From Marinobacter szutsaonensis (lineage in GTDB: Bacteria; Pseudomonadota; Gammaproteobacteria; Pseudomonadales; Oleiphilaceae): DNA of 64,000 nt. The DNA lies in the NCBI RefSeq assembly GCF_039523335.1, contig NZ_BAAAFC010000003.1, positions 1-64,000 of the forward strand. Direction: 5' to 3'. Positions 18,919 through 27,326 of the stretch are shown in pieces. Position 1 is the first letter of the stretch. Each line of letters opens with the position of its first letter. Position numbers and translations under genes: made by a program. The notes beneath the pieces were generated by a model that ran no database searches, was not told where the DNA came from, and saw nothing but the letters and a program-made list of their open reading frames with translations.

Positions 18919-21900
18919 TTAATTGTAAAGTTCCTGCCAGCCGACGCGCCCGAGTCCACCAGTGTTCCGACCTACGTCAACTTCGTCAGAAAGGATTTCA
19001 CTGTCGGACCGCGGAATAAGAACGTAGTCGCCAAGGAAACTTCCCGGGTTAGGCAAGCCGCCCTCAGTCTTATACCCAACAATCCCCTCACCCAGTTTTG
19101 GCCAGACAGCCCGATCCGGAGACCTTCCATCAAGACCAAATGCCATGATCCAGCCATCCCCACCGATGTCACAGGGGTTGGACGTCGGCACAATAGAGTT
19201 CACGAAGACATACTCTCCTCGTACCTGAGGCGACTGGGTGATTCTTTCCCCTGCTTCTGATTCAGTATTAAAGTCCACATACCATCCGTGTTGAGTGTCA
19301 AAGGTGTCGCCTTCCGACTCTCTGACTTTATACGACACTCCGTCCTCACCGGTAACCGTGCTCTCATCAAGCGTGCGTCCAACAAGGTCGGATCTGTCCA
19401 GATTAGCCGTACTGGTATCCAGTACACCGTAAAACGACTGAACACTGGTACTAATCGGATCATCTTGAGTCAAGTACTGGCCAGTCCCAAACAATACCAG
19501 AAGGTCAGGCAGCGGATTGCCCGACTCCTTGTCTGGGTTCCGAACCACCATGGGAGCAGCTGTGACGGGTTGGGCGATCATCGCGCCTGATGTGTCCGTG
19601 CGCTCCGCGGTAAAGAGAGGCGCGCCCCCGAGACTGGCCTCCCAACCGCTTGGACCACCAGAATTATAACGAGCCGACCAGATATTGCCCTTCAAATCAC
19701 CGGCGTAGATTCGGTCGATCAGCCGATCGCCATCAAGATCGAGCTGGCGTACTGGTGATAGGCCCGTAGCCCCGTCCCCTGCCGATTCAAACTCGATGTA
19801 TTGATAATCGGTATCTTCAGTCCAGGTTCCGTCAAGACCGCCTTCAAGATCCAACAAGAAAACACCAGTTGATTGAGTACTGGAGTTGTACCCATTTGGC
19901 ACAAACGCAGTCCACTTGGGAGAATCGTTCTTGTCCCAATATGCCAGTCCAATGGTAGGCGGTTCGGTGATGTATCCCATTCTGGAGTCATCATCGGAGC
20001 TAAACTCCCAAAGTGGAATGTTTGCAGCGCCACTTCCGAACGTTGACGGATCAGTGATATCGAGGGCAAAGATGCCCTTCCCGCCGGTACGGGCACCACC
20101 AATCAAAACTGTGCGCCAATCTTCGACCCCACCATTGGCACCCTCGATATACACATCCGAAACGACCGGAGAGAGATCGACGTAATAACGATGCTGATAA
20201 TCTGGATCAGTTAAATAGTGCAAACCCTGATCATCATCTCCTGAAGCAATAAACTCGGGAATATAACCAAATAACTCTGAACCATTTGCGGCAGAAAATG
20301 CGTGTAGCATGCCGTCGTTTGCCCCCACATAGACAACAGGAGCACGATTAATTTTGGCAGCGCGGAAATCCGCGTAGGTATCAGTAAGAATTCCAAATGG
20401 TTCTGCGTTAGGCCATGCCATATTGGGCTCACCCACATAAACCGGTGTTGAATTCACGATGTCGGCCAACAGACTGGCACGAACGCGGTATCCCTCAACG
20501 GAATTACCCTGGAAATAACTAATGCGCTTAGCACCAATGGTGGAATTGGCACTACCGGTTCCATCGAAGCCGAAGTCATCTCTGAAGTCCTGGGTAAAAC
20601 TCGACCAATTCGAGGACGTGAGGTTCACTCCGGTGCTTCCGTTGTAGGTAAAAATGTTGCGCGGAGAATTAGACAGATCACGAGCGTCCAGTACACTACC
20701 TGCCTCCCAGGTGGCGGAATCTGAGACCGTCGGAGGGCCAGAATCATTCTCCGTCAATCCCACTGCATACAACTCACCAGTCCAGTTTGAGGGCTTGAAC
20801 TCCGCACCAAACAGCAAAGTGTCTGTTTCGATGGTTGCCGTATTGAACGTAACGCCCGTGGAACTACCAACGGCAGAGGCAACGGCACTTTTAAAGGCAC
20901 CCTTCATACCCTCGATCATGTCGGAGGCATTGCCAGCCGTGTAGTAATTATCCGGCCGCTGGAAGGTTGTGCCATTAGTAGCGGTTAATGTGTCTCCATT
21001 TACAGACCACCAATCCTCAGGGAGTGGATCGGTGCGTGAGTCAGCGTCAAAATCCTCAGGTACCTCAAACCCACCGTACTTGGCCGCAAGGTAATATTGG
21101 TTAGATTCGGGCGCCTCGAGCCTCTGGTTTTCCATAACATCCACCCAGAAAGTCGTTGCTGTCTGCTTCCCGGGCAGGTCAGATCTCATGTCGTTCACAT
21201 GATTGTCAAACGCGAGGCCGGCGATGTAAGCCGAGTTATCACGGCCTGTAAACGAGTTTGTTTCGCCTAGGGTGTCATTAGCGCCCTGAAACTCGATTAC
21301 TCCGACGCGGTTCGTAGCGGTAACGACATTGACCGTATCATCATCGCTAACTTCAGAGGGCTTCGAAGGCTCATCATTCAGGTATGCGGTATTACCCGGA
21401 AGATTTTTATCATCATGAGTATTGGCATCACCAATGCCGAGAATCACGGAGGGCTGGCATTCATATTGAACTGGGTCCGTCCAGCTTGCAATTACAGGAA
21501 ACCCATCTACAACGCGATTAACATAGTCGGCATTTTGACGGTCAATGTCGGAATATGCTGAAACGTTACTTTGCCCCTTCAGGTAACGAGTTGCTGCGTA
21601 GTAGAGCTCACTGACTGGGTCGAGAACTTTGTGCTCATTATCATTAAGCTGACCAAACTTATTAATGTAATTGATCACTCCGCTATTGAGGAGCGAAAAG
21701 CCATCTGCATCGTTTGGATCCGGGTTCTGGACCAGAACACCGGTAACTGAGTCCCACTCGGCATTCGGATTGGCGGTTTGTCCCTGCGTTGGCGAAAACA
21801 TTTCGGGACCCACATACTTCTGGCGCGCACGCAGCACTCCGCCGTCTCGGTCGCTACTGTTGTCATTCAAGTAGCCGAAAACACTATACCTAAGCGTGTC

Positions 21901-22713
21901 TGCATTCGCTTGGATAAGGCCCTCCGGCTTCCAACCCTGCGAATACTGAACACAGTTACCCTCCAACCCGACGTTAGAATCACAGACCTTAACTCTGACT
22001 GTTGCCCGGTAACTGAAGCCATTTCCCTCGCTGACAGGATATTGCTCTTCAGTCTCTCCAGCTGGCCTGCTTGCAGGGAAGTTATCAGGATCGAATGTTA
22101 CTTCCTCGGCGTCCACGGAGGTGTCGCCCAAGCTAAACCTCATATCCACGCCCAGGCCCTCTATTTTTACCTTGACGTTCGCTGCGTCAAAAGGTGTCGC
22201 AGAGCGCACGACATCTTGACCGGAAATTTCTTTAATTTCGAGAGAGCTTTGTCCAGGATGCCGGGCTTTTTCCAACCAAGTCTCTGTCGGTGTATCCCTG
22301 TATCGGTATCCGCCCGTCAATGCTTTTCTAAAAGGATCAATAGTTTGGGTCGTTGCCCAGTTAAGGAAATTACCACTCCATTCCCCGGAGCCAGTGCAAT
22401 TCTTAGACGTCGAGACGCTGGTTGGATAGAAATGCCTATTCTCTTCTTCCCCATGATTATATCGGTAGCATTTCTGCGGATCGAAATACCCTTCATAGTT
22501 TTCGCTTGGATTATAGTCACCCAAGTTCGCCAAACTCTGAATGGTCGGGTATTCAACAGATGGAGTGAGCACAAGGTTCGCAGGCACCCCGCGACCGCCG
22601 CCCAGGTAAAGCGGTTGATCAGCTAGAGTACCCGGCGCCGCATAGCCAGTGACCGGCAGCACCATGAGCATCCCCAGTCCAAAATTACGAAACAGGCGAA
22701 TTACTTTTTCCAT
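18919..22713 (-). CDS. pilY1: PilY1-like pilus tip adhesin/assembly protein
   Basis: 1264 aa secreted protein. A signal peptide covers about residues 1-26 (ending GYAAPGTL). The C-terminal half (about 650-1230) is the PilY1 beta-propeller, with PVVYVGANDGMLHAFSA and a calcium-loop-like DLDGDRLIDRIYAGD near residue 990. The N-terminal half lacks an obvious metal-ion-dependent adhesion motif (DxSxS); VILGIGDANTHDDKN near 430 could be the remnant of a von Willebrand A strand. PilY1 sits at the pilus tip with the minor pilins and affects retraction, adhesion and surface sensing. It lies between pilX and pilE. Codon use is clearly more AT-rich than in the surrounding housekeeping genes. Confidence 0.9.
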   Translation of the reverse strand: MEKVIRLFRNFGLGMLMVLPVTGYAAPGTLADQPLYLGGGRGVPANLVLTPSVEYPTIQSLANLGDYNPSENYEGYFDPQKCYRYNHGEEENRHFYPTSVSTSKNCTGSGEWSGNFLNWATTQTIDPFRKALTGGYRYRDTPTETWLEKARHPGQSSLEIKEISGQDVVRSATPFDAANVKVKIEGLGVDMRFSLGDTSVDAEEVTFDPDNFPASRPAGETEEQYPVSEGNGFSYRATVRVKVCDSNVGLEGNCVQYSQGWKPEGLIQANADTLRYSVFGYLNDNSSDRDGGVLRARQKYVGPEMFSPTQGQTANPNAEWDSVTGVLVQNPDPNDADGFSLLNSGVINYINKFGQLNDNEHKVLDPVSELYYAATRYLKGQSNVSAYSDIDRQNADYVNRVVDGFPVIASWTDPVQYECQPSVILGIGDANTHDDKNLPGNTAYLNDEPSKPSEVSDDDTVNVVTATNRVGVIEFQGANDTLGETNSFTGRDNSAYIAGLAFDNHVNDMRSDLPGKQTATTFWVDVMENQRLEAPESNQYYLAAKYGGFEVPEDFDADSRTDPLPEDWWSVNGDTLTATNGTTFQRPDNYYTAGNASDMIEGMKGAFKSAVASAVGSSTGVTFNTATIETDTLLFGAEFKPSNWTGELYAVGLTENDSGPPTVSDSATWEAGSVLDARDLSNSPRNIFTYNGSTGVNLTSSNWSSFTQDFRDDFGFDGTGSANSTIGAKRISYFQGNSVEGYRVRASLLADIVNSTPVYVGEPNMAWPNAEPFGILTDTYADFRAAKINRAPVVYVGANDGMLHAFSAANGSELFGYIPEFIASGDDDQGLHYLTDPDYQHRYYVDLSPVVSDVYIEGANGGVEDWRTVLIGGARTGGKGIFALDITDPSTFGSGAANIPLWEFSSDDDSRMGYITEPPTIGLAYWDKNDSPKWTAFVPNGYNSSTQSTGVFLLDLEGGLDGTWTEDTDYQYIEFESAGDGATGLSPVRQLDLDGDRLIDRIYAGDLKGNIWSARYNSGGPSGWEASLGGAPLFTAERTDTSGAMIAQPVTAAPMVVRNPDKESGNPLPDLLVLFGTGQYLTQDDPISTSVQSFYGVLDTSTANLDRSDLVGRTLDESTVTGEDGVSYKVRESEGDTFDTQHGWYVDFNTESEAGERITQSPQVRGEYVFVNSIVPTSNPCDIGGDGWIMAFGLDGRSPDRAVWPKLGEGIVGYKTEGGLPNPGSFLGDYVLIPRSDSEILSDEVDVGRNTGGLGRVGWQELYN

Positions 22714-22736
22714 TGGTTATTCCTCCGCCGCTGCCG

Positions 22737-23270
22737 TTACAGGTTACGGGTATAATAAGATTCAACAATTCGTTGAGAATCACCGGATACACCAGGACTC
22801 CAAACAACAATTCTGAATGCCTGAGCATTTAGCGCTCCGGTTTCGTGCGTATACCCCTCCACAACGATGTCTGTGATCTGCTCTTCCTGATATGCATCGC
22901 CGATGTGTTCTATAAAGTACCTCGGAGTCACACCCTGGATCTCGTTGGCATCGCTGACCCCCGTACCTTGCGACCAGTCATGTGTAAGCGGATCGGGAGA
23001 CGCATTATCTGGTCCATACAAGCCATCGGATCCATCGAAACTGGAAAGCAATGAAATGCCCTCAAGACGGACCTCGGCATCCCGCAATCCAGACTCTGCG
23101 ATTTCCAGAGAAACCATCCCTTCCCGAGCTCCCGAGACCATCTTTTCCTGCATGATGCTGCCTTGCATGCTTGAAATGGCCAACAGAGTGAGAACCAATA
23201 GAAGCAGCAGGGAGAGAATGAGAGCGGCCCCTCGCTGTTTGCCACCAACATCGAAAAAGCAATGACTCAT
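22737..23270 (-). CDS. pilX: PilX-like minor pilin
   Basis: 177 aa. The leader ends KQRG before AALILSLLLLLVLTLLAISS, followed by a PilX N-terminal motif (QGSIMQEKMVSGAREG). This family has no classical Glu+5 and joins PilV, PilW and FimU in the priming complex that carries PilY1. The start overlaps the pilW stop by 4 bp (ATGA), and pilY1 follows 23 bp downstream. Confidence 0.88.
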   Translation of the reverse strand: MSHCFFDVGGKQRGAALILSLLLLLVLTLLAISSMQGSIMQEKMVSGAREGMVSLEIAESGLRDAEVRLEGISLLSSFDGSDGLYGPDNASPDPLTHDWSQGTGVSDANEIQGVTPRYFIEHIGDAYQEEQITDIVVEGYTHETGALNAQAFRIVVWSPGVSGDSQRIVESYYTRNL

Positions 23271-24322
23271 AACCGGTTCCTCATTGCAGTGGTTGCCGTA
23301 TACACACGGTAAAGGTACGTATCGCCTGCACTTGCCTGACTCCAGCTATTGGTAGCATCACAATCCACCCAGCCCGGATAGCAGTATCTTTGTCCACCAT
23401 CCGTTACACCATCTTCAGGTGATCGGACGAGGTAACTCATCCGGACAGCAACGGAATTGTCGGCTTGAGTCCGTCCTGCAGTGGTTCCCGAACCTGCGGG
23501 ATCCTCCCAGCTATCGACCTGTCCATCATCATTGCTATCCACACCCAACTGAACCTGAAAATTCTGAACATTTTCGACCAACGCTACGGGGCTGAAAAAG
23601 GTACCCGTAACACTCCCTTGAATTGAGACGCCATCCATAACAAGCTCCCGGTTTCCGGTGGTGGCGTTATCGCTCAGGTAGAATCGGAACTGTCGCGGGC
23701 GGAAAATTGAGGCCCCATCGGGGTCATCGTTATAGTCTGTCGATAGTTGTTGGGTGTAATTCCCCGGCCCTCCACTTACGGAACCGGCGTTGTGGACCAC
23801 AACATCATTCGAAGAGTTCACGTTCGTAACTTGAAAGACATCACCTTGCTTGCAATTGGTTACAATAAGAATGTCATTTTCATTAAACGTACTATTATCC
23901 GAAACTTGGAGGTTGGCGGCTTGCTGGCTCGGCTGAAAAGTGACACTAATTGCAGTATCCCCACTTACACCGCCCAGAGAGATACGATCGGATCCACCCG
24001 GACCTGTTCCATCATCTGCATCAAGCCCTCTCAGAAGCGCGCTTACATCAAAGCCAGACTCGTTGAGTATGCTGTTCAACCGGCCAGCCTGGAGCCCGTC
24101 AGTACCCAGACATCCCCAATAACCAGCATTGCGCACTTCTCGACTAACGATCATCGTGGATAAACGGCCTGTTTCCTGAGTTCTCGCGCTCGCTTCAGCA
24201 ACCCGGAAAGTCTGACTGTTCGAAACAAAAATTTGAGTCAGGCCAACAGTGAGAATCAGTGACAACGTTAAGGCGATCATCACCTCGATAATGGTGAGCC
24301 CCTTCTGCTGTTTTATAGTCAT
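23267..24322 (-). CDS. pilW: PilW-like minor pilin
   Basis: 351 aa, the largest minor pilin. The leader MTIKQQKG is cut before LTIIEVMIALTLSLILTVG, with Glu+5. The PilW domain follows with several cysteines (for example RYCYPGWVDCD near the C-terminus). It overlaps pilV upstream and pilX downstream by 4 bp each, so the three are translationally coupled. Confidence 0.9.
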   Translation of the reverse strand: MTIKQQKGLTIIEVMIALTLSLILTVGLTQIFVSNSQTFRVAEASARTQETGRLSTMIVSREVRNAGYWGCLGTDGLQAGRLNSILNESGFDVSALLRGLDADDGTGPGGSDRISLGGVSGDTAISVTFQPSQQAANLQVSDNSTFNENDILIVTNCKQGDVFQVTNVNSSNDVVVHNAGSVSGGPGNYTQQLSTDYNDDPDGASIFRPRQFRFYLSDNATTGNRELVMDGVSIQGSVTGTFFSPVALVENVQNFQVQLGVDSNDDGQVDSWEDPAGSGTTAGRTQADNSVAVRMSYLVRSPEDGVTDGGQRYCYPGWVDCDATNSWSQASAGDTYLYRVYTATTAMRNRL

Positions 24323-24714
24323 TGGTCCAACCTCGCCACCAGACTAAACGATTTCTGCGCGTCATCATCGCCCAGCTGACGCTCATCCCAGGAAACAGCC
24401 ACAGTTACTGTGCCTGCTGCATTATTGAAAGTGATGTTCGCGGTTGCTCCCGGAACGCTTTGAGAAAGAGTATTTTTCCAGGCAGTAACTTCGGCTGCGG
24501 TCAACGGATCTCCACCATTCGCACGAATCATCTCGACCAGCTCTTCGGTATGGAGATTAACCTGGGAACGGACATTGGCATTATTCACTTGCTTTAACGA
24601 CAGGTATTGCATACCTGCGACCCCAAGTAGCCCGATAAGAAGGATTAATAGAGCCACCAGGACTTCAATCATGGTAAACCCTGAATGTCTTTTTATCTTT
24701 GCAGAAGTTTTCAT
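24319..24714 (-). CDS. pilV: PilV-like minor pilin
   Basis: About 131 aa. The leader ends KRHSG before FTMIEVLVALLILLIGLLG, and the globular part is short. The ATG at 24714 is preferred over a TTG 15 bp upstream because it gives a normal leader and has GGAC 9 nt upstream. It is part of the fimU-pilE operon and overlaps pilW by 4 bp. Confidence 0.88.
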   Translation of the reverse strand: MKTSAKIKRHSGFTMIEVLVALLILLIGLLGVAGMQYLSLKQVNNANVRSQVNLHTEELVEMIRANGGDPLTAAEVTAWKNTLSQSVPGATANITFNNAAGTVTVAVSWDERQLGDDDAQKSFSLVARLDQ

Positions 24715-24750
24715 CTTGAACACGTCCAAAGGTCAGCCAGAACCAGATGA

Positions 24751-25251
24751 TTAAGGGCAGGTGTAATCGACGGTTGTCAGCCGCCCACCGGGACTGACGG
24801 TAATCCTTCGACCTGTGGCGTCACCGGAGCAGACCGTGACCAACACATCCTCGGGGTTTCCCGAGCCATCAGTCGGAGGCTCAGTCATACCGTTGGCCCT
24901 AAATTCGATCGCGCTTGTTGAGGTACCTCCGGCCGTGGCCACACCAACGGAAATACCGCCTTCAGTCGGCTCCAGCACGCGGACGAGGGTGCCATCGGAA
25001 GACAAGCTCGCTTGTATGGGGTTACTCGAAAAATCCACCTCCACCCTGACGCCACGCCGGATCGACTCAGACCTGGAGTAATTCAATAAACCGACAATAG
25101 AATTTGTGGTTGAAACCACCCTGTTGTTATCGATCATCCGCCCCATTTGCGGGATGGCGAAGGAAGCAATAACGGCAATCAACGCAACGGTGATCATTAA
25201 CTCGATCAACGTAAAACCCGCACTTCGTTTATTATTAAACCTGTCAGACAT
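24751..25251 (-). CDS. fimU: FimU-like minor prepilin (GspH/FimT family)
   Basis: 166 aa. The leader MSDRFNNKRSAG precedes [20 protein letters not shown], and a GspH-type domain ends with two cysteines (VTVCSGD and DYTCP). It is the first gene of the minor-pilin operon. The symbol rests on operon position as well as family, since FimT and FimU are close paralogs. The promoter must lie in the 139-bp gap after ispH; no sigma-54 box is evident there. Confidence 0.83.
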   Translation of the reverse strand: MSDRFNNKRSAGFTLIELMITVALIAVIASFAIPQMGRMIDNNRVVSTTNSIVGLLNYSRSESIRRGVRVEVDFSSNPIQASLSSDGTLVRVLEPTEGGISVGVATAGGTSTSAIEFRANGMTEPPTDGSGNPEDVLVTVCSGDATGRRITVSPGGRLTTVDYTCP

Positions 25252-25390
25252 AGTCCACTTCCATTATGACGTATCTGCACATTAAACAACGTTCACCAGA
25301 GCTTCCACGCTCTGGCGACAAGCGGACTTTTACAGGAGATGAGCGGTGAGGAGGGAGAAAAAATGTGACAGAGATCAAACGAGGCCGAGG

Positions 25391-26344
25391 TCACTCGACC
25401 TCGACCGCATCAATCCGAAGCTCCCGCGGCATGGAAAAAACAATATTCTCCAAACGCCCGGCAACTTCCTGGGGCTCTTCCCCACCCAGCTCCTTCAGGC
25501 GAGCAATAACCTCATTCACCAGCACTTCCGGGGCGGAAGCACCAGCAGTCACACCAACCGAGTTCTTGCCTTCCAGCCACTCCCGGTCGATCTGGGAGGC
25601 TTCGTCGATCAGGTATGCCGGGGTACCCATGCGCTCGGCCAGCTCGCGCAGGCGGTTGGAGTTGGAGCTGTTGGGGGAGCCCACCACCAGCATCAGGTCG
25701 CAGTCGCCGGCCAGTTGTTTGACGGCGTCCTGGCGGTTCTGGGTGGCGTAGCAGATGTCGTCCTTGCGGGGGCCCTGGATCTCGGGGAATTTGGCGCGCA
25801 GGGCGTCGATCACCCGGGCGGTGTCGTCCATGGAGAGGGTGGTCTGGGTGACGTAGGACAGGCGGGATGGGTCTTTCACCTCCAGCTTGGCCACGTCTTC
25901 CTCGTTTTCCACCAGGTAGATCTCACCGCCGTTGCTGTGGTCGTACTGGCCCATGGTGCCTTCCACTTCCGGATGGCCGTGGTGACCGATCAGGATGCAT
26001 TCTCGGCCGTCGCGGCTGTAGCGCATGACTTCCATGTGGACCTTGGTGACCAGCGGGCAGGTGGCGTCGAACACCTTGAGGCCGCGGCGGGCGGCTTCGT
26101 TCTGGACCGCCTGGGAGACACCATGGGCGCTGAAAATCACCAGGGTGTCGTCGGGCACTTCGTCCAACTCGTCCACGAACACCGCGCCGCGGTTGCGGAG
26201 GTTGTCCACCACGAATTTGTTGTGGACCACTTCGTGGCGTACGTAGATCGGCGCACCGAACACATCCAGCGCCCGGTTGACGATTTCGATGGCGCGGTCG
26301 ACGCCTGCGCAGAAGCCACGGGGGTTAGCGAGTCGGATTTGCAT
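25391..26344 (-). CDS. ispH: 4-hydroxy-3-methylbut-2-enyl diphosphate reductase (IspH/LytB)
   Basis: 317 aa [4Fe-4S] enzyme, the last step of the MEP isoprenoid pathway. The three cluster cysteines are C12 ([12 protein letters not shown]), C96 ([10 protein letters not shown]) and C198 ([10 protein letters not shown]). The proton-relay glutamate is E126 (HPEVEGT). It starts 2 bp after the fkpB stop, so the fkpB-ispH pair of Pseudomonas and E. coli is conserved. It is the last gene of the ribF-ileS-lspA-fkpB-ispH run. Confidence 0.97.
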   Translation of the reverse strand: MQIRLANPRGFCAGVDRAIEIVNRALDVFGAPIYVRHEVVHNKFVVDNLRNRGAVFVDELDEVPDDTLVIFSAHGVSQAVQNEAARRGLKVFDATCPLVTKVHMEVMRYSRDGRECILIGHHGHPEVEGTMGQYDHSNGGEIYLVENEEDVAKLEVKDPSRLSYVTQTTLSMDDTARVIDALRAKFPEIQGPRKDDICYATQNRQDAVKQLAGDCDLMLVVGSPNSSNSNRLRELAERMGTPAYLIDEASQIDREWLEGKNSVGVTAGASAPEVLVNEVIARLKELGGEEPQEVAGRLENIVFSMPRELRIDAVEVE

Positions 26345-26346
26345 AA

Positions 26347-26799
26347 TCAGTGCGTCTGTCCAGCCGGTTCCACATCGAGGATTTCAACTTCGAATTCCAG
26401 TGTACGCCCTGCCAGCGGATGGTTGAAGTCCACTTCCACTTCGTCGCCTTCCACTCGGCTGATCACGCCCGGCAACTCCTGCTGGCGCGCATCGGCGAAG
26501 GACACTACCACGCCCGGCTCCAGCACCATGTCGGCACTGAATTCGTGGCGTTTGAAGGTCTGGAGGTTGTTGGGGTTGTGCTGGCCGAAGCCCTTCTCCG
26601 GGGAAACCTCGAAGGTCTGGCGATCACCGGCTTTCATGCCCATCATCATTGCCTCGAAGTTTTCCGGCAGGTTCTCGTCACCGATCTCGAGGGTGGCGGG
26701 TTCTTTCTCGAAGGTGGAATCCACCACGTCGCCGCCCTTGATCTTGAGGGCGAAGTGGAGTTTTACACGGGTTCCCTTGTCTACGAGCAAATCTTTCAT
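26347..26799 (-). CDS. fkpB: FKBP-type peptidyl-prolyl isomerase, SlpA/FkpB type
   Basis: 150 aa. The FKBP fold is interrupted by an insert-in-flap domain, as in SlyD/SlpA ([19 protein letters not shown], residues about 57-75). The metal-binding His-rich tail of SlyD is missing, which supports SlpA. It isomerises Xaa-Pro bonds in the cytoplasm. It lies between lspA (9 bp) and ispH (2 bp). Confidence 0.92.
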   Translation of the reverse strand: MKDLLVDKGTRVKLHFALKIKGGDVVDSTFEKEPATLEIGDENLPENFEAMMMGMKAGDRQTFEVSPEKGFGQHNPNNLQTFKRHEFSADMVLEPGVVVSFADARQQELPGVISRVEGDEVEVDFNHPLAGRTLEFEVEILDVEPAGQTH

Positions 26800-26808
26800 G
26801 AGTGTCGT

Positions 26809-27315
26809 TCACTCCTTTTCGGCATCCCCGCCGTCGGCGGGTTTGCGGAATATATCGAGGATCATCATGCCGGCGCCGATGGTGATGGCGGTGTCGGCCA
26901 GGTTGAATGCGGGAAAGTGCCAGTCCTGCCAGTAGAAGTGCAGGAAGTCCACCACATAGCCGTGCACTACCCGGTCATAGACGTTGCCGAGGGCGCCGCC
27001 GAGAATGAGTACGATGGCGACGGCTGTCCAGGTTTCATGGGCCTGCAATTTACGCAGCCAGCTCACCAGCACAACGCTGACCACCAGCGCCAGGGTCACA
27101 AAGAACCAGCGCTGCCAGCCATCGGCCTGGGCCAGGAAGCTGAACGCCGCGCCGGTATTGTGCAGCAGCGTCAGGTTGAACATGGGCATCACCGGCACCG
27201 GGTCACCGTAGGTGAGCATGGCGCTGGCCATGGCCTTGGTGCCCAGGTCGATGACAATGACCAGCGCCGCCAGCCACAGCCACTTCAGTTTCGAGCCCAT
27301 GGCCTTATCCGTCAT
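26809..27315 (-). CDS. lspA: Lipoprotein signal peptidase (signal peptidase II)
   Basis: About 168 aa inner-membrane aspartyl protease with four helices that removes signal peptides from prolipoproteins. The conserved blocks are [28 protein letters not shown] and [11 protein letters not shown], with catalytic Asp in the last two. The ATG at 27315 has GGAAG 5 nt upstream; an alternative ATG at 27327 overlaps the ileS stop (TGATG) and would suggest coupling. The ileS-lspA order is conserved across gammaproteobacteria. Confidence 0.94.
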   Translation of the reverse strand: MTDKAMGSKLKWLWLAALVIVIDLGTKAMASAMLTYGDPVPVMPMFNLTLLHNTGAAFSFLAQADGWQRWFFVTLALVVSVVLVSWLRKLQAHETWTAVAIVLILGGALGNVYDRVVHGYVVDFLHFYWQDWHFPAFNLADTAITIGAGMMILDIFRKPADGGDAEKE

Positions 27316-27326
27316 GGCAGCTTCCA

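Noticed and set aside
25296..25315. Hairpin CCAGAGC / GCTCTGG after ispH as a terminator
   Set aside because: Only seven base pairs, no T-run on either strand, and it lies in the probable fimU promoter region.
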